From: Leptospira jelokensis
GTDB taxonomy: Bacteria; Spirochaetota; Leptospiria; Leptospirales; Leptospiraceae
Direction: 5' to 3'
Length of the DNA stretch: 64,000 nucleotides
Assembly (NCBI RefSeq): GCF_004769635.1
Contig: NZ_RQGH01000008.1
Location: 77,401-141,400 of the forward strand
Shown: positions 44,638-53,508 of the stretch, one piece after another
Layout: every line of letters begins with the position of its first letter
Position numbering within the stretch: position 1 is the first letter of the stretch
Notes under the pieces: model-generated
The model's database searches: none
Told to the model about the DNA's origin: nothing
The model's input: only the letters and a program-made list of their open reading frames with translations
Program-made: the position numbers and the translations under genes

Positions 44638-47073
44638 ATGATTTTCAGAGTCTCCTTCTCATCTATCCAAAAATCTTTTTGTAACTCAGTAAAATTTTGT
44701 CGTTATCCCTTAATTTTTCTTTTGGTCTTAGGTGGAACCCTTTCCTGTCGGTTTGACTCCTATCCCACTTTGCTTGCCGACGAAGGTGTTTTGGATACGG
44801 AATTCGTTGATTTCACGAAGGAAACCATTCCTCTGATCGGCCAATGGGAATTCTATTGGAATGAATTTTTAAACCCAAACCAGAAGTCCCCACCAAACAA
44901 AACGTATCTCAAAGTGGGTGTACCTTGGTTTTCGCAGGCCAATCAGGCAGGTGAAGATTATCCCAGTTATGGTTATGCGACCTACCGTCTCCGTGTTAAA
45001 TTACCCAAACCAACAAAGAATACGAAAGCCTATGCGTTGTTTGTGCCAGTCCTCCATAGTGCTTACAAAATGTACGCAAACGGGAAGTTGATTGCTGAAA
45101 ATGGAAATTTGGGAATCAACGTTGCAACCCACCAACCTTCCTTTCATACAAAAATCCTTCCACTAGCGGTTGTGAGCGGGGAATTGGACTTGGTCATCCA
45201 TATCTCCAATTTTTCGCATAAGTATGCCGGGATTCATGGACTCATTCGGTTAGGACATTTGGATCGAATCATTCCCCTTTGGAATGTGAACTATACCGTC
45301 TCCTGGATGATCTTGTTGTTTATGGGAATTTTGTCCCTCTATCATATGTTAGTGTATTTTATCAATCGGTCTGAAAAAAACGCATTACGAATGTCATACG
45401 TCTATTTAGGCATTTTGATTTTAAGCTCTACTCTGATCGAATCAAGGATATTGTTTAATCTACTTCCCGATGTGTTTTGTATGCCACTCTTTCGATTTTC
45501 AAGGATTGGAATTGTGATCGTTTTGTATTTTGGAGCATCCATCCTTTTAAACTTAGCACAAATGCGTGTGTTTAAAAAAGTAATTTCATTTTTAAAATTG
45601 TATTGTTTAACCTTTTTAATGGTATCGGTTCTCACTCCAGTCCGACATTTATCAGAAATTACTTTTTATTTTGAAACTCTTTCCGGATTTTTTATTCTGG
45701 TGAGTTTGGTTTCCGTTTCCCTTGCCCTATACTTACAAAGAAAGGATAGCAAATTGTATTTTTACAGTTTAGTCCTTGCTGTTTTTGGTGGCATTATCGA
45801 TGTGTATCTGATTTCAAATCCTAACTTCGGTTATAGGCCGATGGGCCTTGTTTCCCTTTATTTGTTTATTTTACCTCAGACTTTAGGTGTTACGTTTGGT
45901 TTGGTGCGTGTTTACAAACGTTCCGAATCCATCTCAAAAGAACTCTACAAACGAAAAGAGGCATTGGAGAAAAAAGTAAAGGCTCGTACGGCCGAGTTGG
46001 AAAAAGCCAATCGATGGAAGGCGAATTTCGTTTCCCTCATTTCGCATGACCTCCGTTCGCCGCTCAATAGTGTCAATCAGATCCTAGATGTGATCGAATT
46101 TAGTTTTGATGAAACATCGGTAGAGGAAAAAAAGAAATTTTTAGGCATTTGTAAATCGGGAGTGAGCCAATCCCTTCGGATGTTGGAACAACTTTTAGAT
46201 GTCAGTCGATTTGATGCCTTTGGAACCAAACTCATCCAAACCAAATTTTCGGTGAACGAACTCTTAAACGAAATCATTGAATCCATCGAACCTCTTGCGA
46301 CACTCAAAGGAATCCGAATCCAAAAAGACACACCGATCGAAGCAGAAATCATCGCTGACCGTACTTTGATTGGAGAGGTTTTCAAAAATATCCTTACCAA
46401 TTCGATCAAATACTCGTATTTGAATTCAGAAGTTTGGGTTGGAGTTTCGTATAAAGGAAAATGGTTGTCTGTAGAAATCCGAGACCGCGGCCTTGGTATG
46501 AGTGAAGAACAAATCCACAAATTAACCGGCGATGAAAATATCAAAAGTACACCAGGAACGGCTGGCGAACGTGGGACAGGTCTTGGATTACAACTTTGTA
46601 TGAATATCCTAGAAGTTCATTTCGGGAAACTCAGAATTAAGTCAGTTCTCGGTGTTGGTTCTTCCTTTGAAATTTCTTTGTCGAAAAGCACCAAATCTGT
46701 ATTACTTGTAGATGATTCTGGAAACTTTCGATCGGAATTAGCAGAAGTTATGCGAAGGAATCAGTGGATTGTAATTGAGGCAGGCAATGGTGAAGAGGCA
46801 CTTTCCCATTTGGCAAGGATCACACCTTCTCTCATCATCACTGATTTGCATATGCCAGGAATGAATGGAATCTCTCTCATCCACGAATGGGAAGGAAGGC
46901 GAAACCAAAACCAAAAAATCCCCATCATCCTTATCAGTTCCGATGCCCCACTGAATGGAGGGGAAACCTTCCTGGAAGAGGAAGGTTTGGAAACCGTAGT
47001 CTCTGCTTATTTTTCAAAAATGTACAAAGCAGAGGACCTTTGCCAACAAATTGAATTCAGTTTAGAAGAGTAG
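44638..47073 (+). CDS. 7TMR-DISM hybrid sensor histidine kinase
   Basis: An N-terminal signal (LIFLLVLGGTLSC) precedes an extracytoplasmic jelly-roll DISM domain (IGQWEFYWNEFL, VPWFSQ, YATYRLRVKLP). Seven membrane helices (about 215-430), a coiled coil (KRKEALEKKVKARTAELEKA), HisKA with His470 in ISHDLRSPL, and an HATPase follow (NILTNSIKYS, RDRGLGMS, GERGTGLGLQLC). A C-terminal receiver carries Asp736 in IITDLHMPGMNG. DISM sensors are thought to read carbohydrate-like ligands. Its tail overlaps a convergent gene by 12 bp. Confidence 0.9.
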   Translation: MIFRVSFSSIQKSFCNSVKFCRYPLIFLLVLGGTLSCRFDSYPTLLADEGVLDTEFVDFTKETIPLIGQWEFYWNEFLNPNQKSPPNKTYLKVGVPWFSQANQAGEDYPSYGYATYRLRVKLPKPTKNTKAYALFVPVLHSAYKMYANGKLIAENGNLGINVATHQPSFHTKILPLAVVSGELDLVIHISNFSHKYAGIHGLIRLGHLDRIIPLWNVNYTVSWMILLFMGILSLYHMLVYFINRSEKNALRMSYVYLGILILSSTLIESRILFNLLPDVFCMPLFRFSRIGIVIVLYFGASILLNLAQMRVFKKVISFLKLYCLTFLMVSVLTPVRHLSEITFYFETLSGFFILVSLVSVSLALYLQRKDSKLYFYSLVLAVFGGIIDVYLISNPNFGYRPMGLVSLYLFILPQTLGVTFGLVRVYKRSESISKELYKRKEALEKKVKARTAELEKANRWKANFVSLISHDLRSPLNSVNQILDVIEFSFDETSVEEKKKFLGICKSGVSQSLRMLEQLLDVSRFDAFGTKLIQTKFSVNELLNEIIESIEPLATLKGIRIQKDTPIEAEIIADRTLIGEVFKNILTNSIKYSYLNSEVWVGVSYKGKWLSVEIRDRGLGMSEEQIHKLTGDENIKSTPGTAGERGTGLGLQLCMNILEVHFGKLRIKSVLGVGSSFEISLSKSTKSVLLVDDSGNFRSELAEVMRRNQWIVIEAGNGEEALSHLARITPSLIITDLHMPGMNGISLIHEWEGRRNQNQKIPIILISSDAPLNGGETFLEEEGLETVVSAYFSKMYKAEDLCQQIEFSLEE

Positions 47074-47631
47074 TCGTTCCATATGATTTTTGATATGGAG
47101 GGTATGTGCCAAGTCATACTCTTCTTTTGTTAATTCGCCGTATGCAAAGTGGGGCCGTAAACTTGATTCCGCCGTTTTGGAAAAACGGTCGATGGCTAAC
47201 AAAAGGCGTTTTGCTCCGAGTTTCACTTCCGTGTTGTTTGGAATCTCTTCTGCGCTCGGGATTGGTTCTTCCAAACCATGATTCATTTTGTTTTTGAAGG
47301 CAAAAACAGAAAACGCGATTTTCCCTACCGAACCTCGAAAGAGAGAAGACTTCATTTCAGGATACCCACTCAAAGAATACTCAATGCTTTGGGCACAATG
47401 GGATAAAATTTTTCCGAGGGTCCAATTTCCCTCTACTTGGTACGCTTCTGGTTTGGAAAGGAGTTGGGTTACTAAGGTTTTGTAGTCACCTAAATCTTCT
47501 GCATCCATCCATGGGGAAGTTTTTTCCGAAGGATCTGGAGGATTTTGATCTTCGTTTGTCTCACCGAGTAATGGAAGTTGTGCGACTGAAAAAGTAAAAG
47601 CGGAACGTTTGATGAATTCTTTACGTTTCAT
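47062..47631 (-). CDS. DUF1569/DinB-like protein, exported
   Basis: A basic N-terminus (MKRKEFIKRSAFTFSVAQLPLLG) resembles a twin-arginine-type or plain signal peptide. The rest is a four-helix DinB-like domain typical of DUF1569, with GNWTLGKILSHCAQSIEYSLSGYP and GELTKEEYDLAHTLHIKNHMERL. Three His residues (in SHC, TLHIKNH) could form the metal site of the fold. ATG 47631 lies one base after the upstream terC stop. The function is unknown. Confidence 0.7.
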   Translation of the reverse strand: MKRKEFIKRSAFTFSVAQLPLLGETNEDQNPPDPSEKTSPWMDAEDLGDYKTLVTQLLSKPEAYQVEGNWTLGKILSHCAQSIEYSLSGYPEMKSSLFRGSVGKIAFSVFAFKNKMNHGLEEPIPSAEEIPNNTEVKLGAKRLLLAIDRFSKTAESSLRPHFAYGELTKEEYDLAHTLHIKNHMERLLF

Positions 47632-47632
47632 A

Positions 47633-48370
47633 TTATTTTCCCCTAAGAGCAATTGGTTTTTCAGATTTGGTTCGGAGTTTCATATTGAGAAATTCTACGA
47701 TCACAGAAAAACACATCGCAAAGTAGATGTAACCTTTTGGAATATGAAGTTCTAATCCTTCGCCTAACAAAGCAACACCAATCAAAATCAAAAAACTGAG
47801 AGCAAGGATTTTAATGGTTGGGTGGCGGTCCACAAAATCAGAAATGCTTCCACTTGAGAGCAACATAAAACCAACGGACAAAACAACGGCCGTGATCATA
47901 ACACCCAATTTGTCTGTCATTCCCACAGCGGTTATGACGGAATCCAATGAAAAGACAACATCTAAAATCAAAATTTGAACGATCACTTGGGTAAAGGAAA
48001 TTTGTTTTTTGGAGTCTTCGCTTAACGAAGATTCTCCTTCCAATTTGTGATGGATTTCGGTGGTGGACTTAGCGATGAGAAAAAGTCCTCCCGAAATTAA
48101 GATGAGGTCCCTTCCACTGATTGCATGTTCCATTACCGTAAACAGTGGAGTGGTGAGTTTCATGATAAACGATAAGGAAAAAAGTAATAAAATGCGAGTT
48201 CCCATCGCCAAAAACAAACCGATTTGTCTCGCTTGTTTTTGTTTGGTTTTGGGCAATCGGGATGAGAGGATGGAGATAAAGATGATATTGTCAATGCCAA
48301 GGACAATTTCCAAAGCAGTTAAGGTGAGAAGGGCAAGCCAAAGTGATGGATCGGAAAGGAGTTCTATCAT
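47633..48370 (-). CDS. TerC-family integral membrane protein
   Basis: Seven membrane helices with the family's acidic motifs: ALEIVLGIDNIIFISIL in helix 1 and LDVVFSLDSVITAVGM in the middle. TerC/Alx relatives are linked to manganese export and metal loading of exported proteins, and to tellurite resistance. The YkoY/Alx-type loop (LEGESSLSEDSKKQIS) is short. ATG 48370 is preferred to the earlier TTG. It is followed one base later by the DUF1569 gene. Confidence 0.9.
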   Translation of the reverse strand: MIELLSDPSLWLALLTLTALEIVLGIDNIIFISILSSRLPKTKQKQARQIGLFLAMGTRILLLFSLSFIMKLTTPLFTVMEHAISGRDLILISGGLFLIAKSTTEIHHKLEGESSLSEDSKKQISFTQVIVQILILDVVFSLDSVITAVGMTDKLGVMITAVVLSVGFMLLSSGSISDFVDRHPTIKILALSFLILIGVALLGEGLELHIPKGYIYFAMCFSVIVEFLNMKLRTKSEKPIALRGK

Positions 48371-48438
48371 AACCTGTCCCAAACTGTTTGAAGGAAAACA
48401 AGAATCAATTCAATTCTTGGGTTTAGGATTTCCAAGAG

Positions 48439-49911
48439 TCAATTTCTTTGAAAAAAATACCAACCTTCACATTCCTTTACCAAACTCACACCCTTCCAAA
48501 ACGCCAAATTTTCTTTGGATTCGGTAATCCCCCATCCGAAGGAACCAAAGGGTTTCTCTTTGAAATTTTGATCCCATGAGGTGTTGGCAATCCAAGGGTA
48601 ATACACACCGTCTTTGGTGAAGGGAACTAGATTCCAATTTTGGTCGGAAAATGTATAACTGTATTTGATTGGCCAGTACGTGGCTGCACCTGGGAGGTTT
48701 GGGTCAAACTGCGAGAGGCATTCCATTCGATGGTTTCGTTTTGTTTCTCCAGCTTTCACTAAGGAAACGAGTTCCGTATGTTTGCCTAAATAATACCAAA
48801 AACATCCAATCACCAAAACAATGGGAAAAATCCATCGAAGGAAAGGGATTCGTTCCAGGATCCGAAACGAAAAATATAAAATACCAAAAGGCAAAAAATA
48901 CAAATAACGAATGTTTGGTTCTACTTGGATGGCATACAAAAATAACACTGTGATGAAGGGAGATAGGTATAAAATAAATGCTAAGAAAAAATCCTTTCGG
49001 GAGTGAAGGAAGAAGGATAAAATTCCATACACAACTCCTATGACCAAGTACCAGTAAAACCACTGAGAAAGCAATTCTTGGTTCCTAAGTGATTGCAGGT
49101 ATCCTTGCCAAAGCGAATTTGGATCGGAAACAAGTAAAATTCCAAAACGTTTCAGTTGGGTGAAAAGTAGGACATTGTCTGTCCCAATGGTCCCAATTCC
49201 CATGAAGCGTAAGCCTTTTGTGATGGCCTTTGCCAAATGGAATCCAACCAAACAAATGAAAGTTGGTCCAAGGGAGCTCCATCCTAACCTTAGGATCGCA
49301 AAGAGAAATAAAAACGGGACAAATTGTACAAAAAACCAATATTCGGAAACCCAAACGAGTGTCATTAGGATGAGAAACCGAAACCAAACTTTGACTTTTT
49401 TTGGATTCCAATGTTCCAATTCGTACAGAGTCCCTATCGCAAAGAAAAAGACCATCGCATGGAACCCAGGCAAATAAAATTGCCCTAGAGAATTGGGATA
49501 GAAACCAGCTAAAAACAAAAATCCTAGAGCAACTAAATAGGAGTAACGTTTTGGCATTCCCAATTGTCTGGCAAAAAAAAACGGCAATACAAAGGAGAAA
49601 AACCCAAATACCAAATGGAACCCATATACAGATGGAATGACTGGAAATAGTAGGATCGCGATTACGATTTCAGGAAAGAGATAGGTGCAAGGTGGTAAGT
49701 TCCAACCACGAATGCCATTGAAACCACCAGCCCAAAAATCCCGCGCGAACAAATAGGGATACAGCACATCACTATCCGTAACTTCTCCTAAATGATTTTC
49801 GTAGATCACATCATATAACAGATGGAAGCTGGCAAAAATCCCGAAAAGGAAAAGAAAGGGTTTGAAACATCGGAATTGTTTCACTGATTCAAACAACCTT
49901 TGGGAATCCAT
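48439..49911 (-). CDS. polytopic membrane protein, glycosyltransferase-like
   Basis: About ten hydrophobic helices across residues 15-385, then a 100-residue soluble tail rich in Trp and aromatic residues. An early loop has YENHLGEVTDSDVLYPYLFARD, where the ESD/DSD position could match the acidic pair of GT-C enzymes. No clear family is recognised. The plan (helices, then periplasmic tail) is like that of the protein at 27665-28948. It starts downstream of the RluA-type gene. Confidence 0.62.
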   Translation of the reverse strand: MDSQRLFESVKQFRCFKPFLFLFGIFASFHLLYDVIYENHLGEVTDSDVLYPYLFARDFWAGGFNGIRGWNLPPCTYLFPEIVIAILLFPVIPSVYGFHLVFGFFSFVLPFFFARQLGMPKRYSYLVALGFLFLAGFYPNSLGQFYLPGFHAMVFFFAIGTLYELEHWNPKKVKVWFRFLILMTLVWVSEYWFFVQFVPFLFLFAILRLGWSSLGPTFICLVGFHLAKAITKGLRFMGIGTIGTDNVLLFTQLKRFGILLVSDPNSLWQGYLQSLRNQELLSQWFYWYLVIGVVYGILSFFLHSRKDFFLAFILYLSPFITVLFLYAIQVEPNIRYLYFLPFGILYFSFRILERIPFLRWIFPIVLVIGCFWYYLGKHTELVSLVKAGETKRNHRMECLSQFDPNLPGAATYWPIKYSYTFSDQNWNLVPFTKDGVYYPWIANTSWDQNFKEKPFGSFGWGITESKENLAFWKGVSLVKECEGWYFFQRN

Positions 49912-49985
49912 TTTCTTTGGACGTCTCTTGCGGTTCTTTTCCTATGTGGCACTTACTCACGATTCTTTTTATACTCAAAGATCTG

Positions 49986-50924
49986 TTAGTAACTAGGGCA
50001 TTTTCGTTCAAAGACCTTAAATCGTTCTGGAAACTCAAGTTCCACAACAATGCGTTTGTCTGGTACAAAAGGATGGGGGAAATCTAGTTTTTTGGCAAAA
50101 AGTAAAAGCCCATACTGCGTGTAATCTTTTGCGGACCTTGAGTACAAACTGTCCCCAACCACAGGACATCCCACTTTTGCCATATGAACACGGATTTGGT
50201 GGGTACGACCTGTTTCCAGGCCGAGCTTCATCAAACTAAACTTACGTCCTGTTTGCGTTTGGACAATTTTTTCGGTTTTGTAATGGGTGATGGCCATTCG
50301 TCCATCTTCTCTGACACACATTTTGACTCGTTCTACGGGGTGGCGGCCTATGGGAAGACTGATCGTTCCTTCTGCTTCCACGGGTGCTTGCAAAACCCAA
50401 GCGTAGTAGGTTTTGTCCACAAGTCTGTCTTGGAAAAGTTTGGATAACGCGGCATGGGCTCTGTCCGTTTTCGCAATGATGAGAACCCCTTCTGTGGGTT
50501 TGTCCAATCGGTGCACAATACCTGGACGGCGTTCACCACCTGTGCCTGATAGGTTTTTGAATTGGTGGAGGAGTCCATTCACAAGGGAAGGCGAATCATC
50601 CCCAGGTCCACTGTGGCAAGCGATCCCTGCTTTTTTATGGATGACCATAAATTCATCTTCATCGTACAAAACAGGGATATCCATTGGGATCGGCTCCAAA
50701 CGAGAAGGGGGTCTTGCGATGACATCCACCACATACTCTTCTCCCAAGGCCACCTTATAGCCGTTTTTATGTACGACTTGGTCCTTTGTTTTGTTTGTCA
50801 CAAAGCCAGAATCGATCCATTTTTGGACAGTAGAACGGCTAAGGTCGTCGCCAGCGTTGTCTTTTAGGAAAACGTCTAAGCGACTTTGGTCATAATCTTC
50901 GGAAACGGTTACAAATATTTGCAT
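49986..50924 (-). CDS. RluA-family 23S rRNA pseudouridine synthase
   Basis: An N-terminal S4 RNA-binding domain (SRLDVFLKDNAGDDLSRSTVQKWIDSGFV) is joined to an RluA-type catalytic domain. The catalytic Asp is in GIVHRLDKPTEGVLIIAKTD, and LGLETGRTHQIRVHMAKVGCPVVGD is the closing block. The order and length fit RluD, which makes pseudouridines in helix 69 of 23S rRNA, but RluC is not excluded. The 59-bp gap upstream is shared with loa22. Confidence 0.9.
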   Translation of the reverse strand: MQIFVTVSEDYDQSRLDVFLKDNAGDDLSRSTVQKWIDSGFVTNKTKDQVVHKNGYKVALGEEYVVDVIARPPSRLEPIPMDIPVLYDEDEFMVIHKKAGIACHSGPGDDSPSLVNGLLHQFKNLSGTGGERRPGIVHRLDKPTEGVLIIAKTDRAHAALSKLFQDRLVDKTYYAWVLQAPVEAEGTISLPIGRHPVERVKMCVREDGRMAITHYKTEKIVQTQTGRKFSLMKLGLETGRTHQIRVHMAKVGCPVVGDSLYSRSAKDYTQYGLLLFAKKLDFPHPFVPDKRIVVELEFPERFKVFERKCPSY

Positions 50925-50930
50925 TTTCGG

Positions 50931-50959
50931 TTGTTATCTAATGAAAAGAACTAAACTAT
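50931..50959 (+). promoter_or_regulatory. candidate sigma-70 promoter of loa22
   Basis: TTGTTA (50931-50936) and AACTAT (50954-50959) are 17 bases apart and end 24 bases before the ATG. The -35 box is good and the -10 box is weak. It is the only pair that fits in the short divergent gap. Confidence 0.35.
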
Positions 50960-50983
50960 GGAAACATTAAGGTAGGTCAACTG

Positions 50984-51550
50984 ATGAAAAAAGGATTTTT
51001 TTTAAGCCTCATCCTCCTCGTAGGTCTTTCTATTTCATTCACGAATTGTTCGTCTTCTGAAGAAAAAGAAACTCCAAAAGAAACGTCCACAACTACGGAC
51101 AACACAACTGCAGTTTCTTCCAGAGATCTCAACGGAGCTCTTTTGGACGAAATCAACGTAGCACTCAAAGACTACCGTTACCCAGATGGCGTTCGTCGCA
51201 GAGGATTTAGCTACAAACAAGCAGACATCCAAGCAGAAGATTTCAAAACTTGGGCAAAAGACAATGTTGCTTACATCAAAGACGCTCTTGCAAAACTCCC
51301 TGAAGGTTATGCATTAGAAATCACAGGACATGCAGATGCATCTGGTCCAGAAGAAGCAGAAGGTGCGAAAAAAGGAAACGGATACTACTCACAAATTCGT
51401 TCTGACGCCATGAAAGACGCTCTTGTCAAACAAGGGATCCCTGCAGAAAGAATTGTAACAAAAGCTGCTGGTTCTTCTAAACCAATCTCTGGTTTTGATG
51501 AAAAAGACGCGATCAACCGTCGTGTGACTTTCCAAGTTGTTTCTAAATAA
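50984..51550 (+). CDS. loa22: OmpA-family lipoprotein Loa22
   Basis: Loa22 is an abundant leptospiral outer-membrane lipoprotein; in L. interrogans it binds peptidoglycan and is needed for virulence. Here a signal ending ISFTNC sets Cys22 as lipid acceptor. A Glu/Thr-rich linker leads to LKDYRYPDGV and GFSYKQADI, which echo known Loa22. In the OmpA domain, Asp118 (GHADASGPE) and Arg139 (SQIRSDAMK) are spaced as the Loa22 wall-binding pair. KQGIPAERIVTKAAGSS and NRRVTF complete the match. It is closed by a strong terminator. Confidence 0.95.
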   Translation: MKKGFFLSLILLVGLSISFTNCSSSEEKETPKETSTTTDNTTAVSSRDLNGALLDEINVALKDYRYPDGVRRRGFSYKQADIQAEDFKTWAKDNVAYIKDALAKLPEGYALEITGHADASGPEEAEGAKKGNGYYSQIRSDAMKDALVKQGIPAERIVTKAAGSSKPISGFDEKDAINRRVTFQVVSK

Positions 51551-51592
51551 GAAATTCGATTTTCTTACCTAGAGACCTTTCTCTAATAAAGG

Positions 51593-51615
51593 CCCACCAC
51601 TTGGTGGGTTTTTTT
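51593..51615 (+). terminator. Rho-independent terminator of loa22
   Basis: CCCACC (51593-51598) pairs with GGTGGG (51603-51608) around an ACTT loop and runs into seven T residues. It stands 43 bases past the loa22 stop. Confidence 0.9.
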
Positions 51616-51695
51616 ATGCCATTTTAGTAGTTGCGCCTTCCAAATATTCACTTAACGTGAAGCCACTTTAAGGAATTCATTTAACATTCACTTTC

Positions 51696-51882
51696 ATGCC
51701 AGCATCAAGAAACATTTGGATCGTTAAAGGTTACGAAATGGTAGCCATCGATGGATTTGACAATTTGAAAATCGAAAGGTTAGCCAAAGCTGTTGGAAAA
51801 CCGAAATCTTCTTTTTATTTTTTGTTCATTGATTTGGAAAATTTCACAAAACAAATGATTGAATTCCATTTGAACCAAATTT
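51696..51882 (+). pseudogene. N-terminal remnant of a TetR/AcrR regulator
   Basis: The first 60 residues are a clear TetR helix-turn-helix domain (GFDNLKIERLAKAVGKPKSSFYFLFIDLENF). After FHLNQIFVC the frame leaves any TetR ligand-binding domain and runs out of frame over a membrane-protein remnant, stopping at 51956. A complete TetR protein is about 190 aa, so the C-terminal two thirds are missing. A very short stand-alone product is possible but unlikely to dimerise. Confidence 0.7.
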
Positions 51883-52122
51883 TTGTCTGCGTTAACAGGT
51901 GGATTTTTATTAGGTTGGGGGGTGACAGTATGGATGTTGGCAGTATTGGTTTATGATAAGGCGCCTGAGGAAATTAGAAAAGCAGTTTTATTTGGTTTGC
52001 TTTCTTGGTTTGTTTTGGATAGTGCGGGTTCTATCGCTTCTGGGAATCCATCAAACGCATTGTTTAATATATTAGTTTTACTGATTGGAGTAGGTCCTTT
52101 GTGGATTCCTGCTAAAAAATAA
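51883..52122 (+). pseudogene. C-terminal remnant of a small membrane protein
   Basis: The frame gives three hydrophobic helices with an inner pattern LTGGFLLGWGVTVWML...WFVLDSAGSIASGNPSNALFNILVL...PLW. I read this as the latter part of a four-helix protein of about 130-150 aa. It has no fitting start codon or ribosome binding site of its own. It begins exactly where the TetR domain stops, one frame over, so a deletion has probably joined two genes. Confidence 0.6.
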
Positions 52123-52268
52123 TCCTAAATTCCTTCCTTACCATTGAATGCTAGGGAAGGATACAACCTCACAAATAAGAATGTATCAATTCTCAATCGG
52201 ATCATTTTTCTAATGCATCGAATGAAAATTTCTTTCCGAAACTTTGTCATTTTGTTTATCATTCTCGC

Positions 52269-52742
52269 ATGGCATCATCGATTGAAGAATATATTGAATC
52301 CCTTTCAGAAGAAAGAAAAACTGTTTTTTCTAAACTTCGTAAGGTCGTAAAAACCAATCTCCCCAAAGGTTTTGAAGAAACATTTCAGTACAATATGATC
52401 GGTTATGTGGTGCCAAAAAAAATGTACCCGGCTGGATACCATGTAACACCAGAGCTTGCACTCCCTTTCCTCCATATCGCTTCCCAAAAGAATGGACTTG
52501 CCCTTTACCATATGGGAATCTATGCCGATCCAAAATTACTCAAATGGTTTCAGACAGAATACCCAAAACATTGTAAAACAAAATTGGATATGGGGAAAAG
52601 TTGCATTCGATTCAAAAAAATAGAAGGAATTCCATGGAAACTGATCGAGGAACTTGTTTCCAAAATGGGTCCAAAAGAGTGGATCGATCTCTATGAAAAG
52701 AATTTGAAGAAGACAAAAGAAAAAAGTAAAAATGGAGAATAG
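52269..52742 (+). CDS. DUF1801-family protein
   Basis: A 157-residue soluble protein of the DUF1801 (YdhG-like) fold: IEEYIESLSEERKTVFSKLRKVV at the start, EETFQYNMIGYVVPKKMYP, and a late MGKSCIRFKKIEGIPWKLIEELV. The C-terminus is Lys-rich. The structural family resembles frataxin/CyaY-like domains. The function is unknown. It stands alone between the gene remnants and the convergent TetR regulator. Confidence 0.78.
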   Translation: MASSIEEYIESLSEERKTVFSKLRKVVKTNLPKGFEETFQYNMIGYVVPKKMYPAGYHVTPELALPFLHIASQKNGLALYHMGIYADPKLLKWFQTEYPKHCKTKLDMGKSCIRFKKIEGIPWKLIEELVSKMGPKEWIDLYEKNLKKTKEKSKNGE

Positions 52743-52835
52743 AATTCTATCAAAATTTAAAAGATGACACCTTGCAGATGTATGATGTTCAAAAATTGAC
52801 ATCGTTTTCGTCAAAGAATAAAAAGGATGATACTC

Positions 52836-53480
52836 TTAATTTTGTTTTTGGCTTCCAACATCTAAAAATGATGGTAAACCTTGAGTTGATAATTTTGTAA
52901 AAAAATCGGAGACCAATTCTGAATCAAAGTCGGTCCCAGATAAAACTAAGTTACGAATTAAGTTCCAAAAGGCTCCTGCTAAGCATTGATTCACAAATTG
53001 GTAAGGTGGGAATTTCTCTTTATAAAGTTTTCTTAATGGTTCGTGTGTTCGATACGATTCTTCTGTGATAAAATCTATAATTCGATAGGTAACGGATGCC
53101 GGAATTGAATTTTGAAATAACATTTTGTAAAATTGAATATTGGCTTTCGTGTTTTCTAATGCATAGTAAGTCAATGAACGTCCATTGGCTAGTAAAGTTT
53201 TTGGATCTACCGTAGGTGATTCTGATTCCATTTTTCTATAGAAATCAATATAAGTTCGATATAGAATATCCTCTTTATCAACAAAATAATGATAGAAATT
53301 GACGCGAGTCATACCTGCTCGTTTTGCAATGTTTTCTATACTGATTTTTTCGTATGGAGTGACTAAGAAAATTTCGTGGAAGGTGCGAATTAATTTTTCG
53401 TAGGATTCCGAAATTTTATCTTTTTTATTATACATCTGTAAAATATTATCTCCTTGAAATGGTGAATAAAGTTTCGACAT
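52836..53480 (-). CDS. TetR/AcrR-family regulator
   Basis: The helix-turn-helix is ISIENIAKRAGMTRVNFYHYFVDKEDILYRTY, and a helical ligand-binding domain of normal length (about 140 aa) follows. TetR members usually repress a divergent gene; here that is the lipoprotein hydrolase, 28 bp away. The first ATG (53480) is used. ATG 53435 is possible, but the GGAG ahead of it is 15 bases away. Two TTYACAGATRYATA-like sites lie in the region and may be its operator. Confidence 0.82.
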   Translation of the reverse strand: MSKLYSPFQGDNILQMYNKKDKISESYEKLIRTFHEIFLVTPYEKISIENIAKRAGMTRVNFYHYFVDKEDILYRTYIDFYRKMESESPTVDPKTLLANGRSLTYYALENTKANIQFYKMLFQNSIPASVTYRIIDFITEESYRTHEPLRKLYKEKFPPYQFVNQCLAGAFWNLIRNLVLSGTDFDSELVSDFFTKLSTQGLPSFLDVGSQKQN

Positions 53481-53494
53481 TCACAGATACATAT
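53428..53494. promoter_or_regulatory. candidate TetR operator half-sites
   Basis: Two 15-bp sites face each other: the complement of 53428-53442 and the direct strand at 53480-53494 agree at 11 of 15 positions around a shared ACAGAT core. They bracket the start region of the TetR gene and the upstream edge of the hydrolase gene. Binding is not shown. Confidence 0.35.
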
Positions 53495-53508
53495 TTCAGT
53501 TTAAGTCT

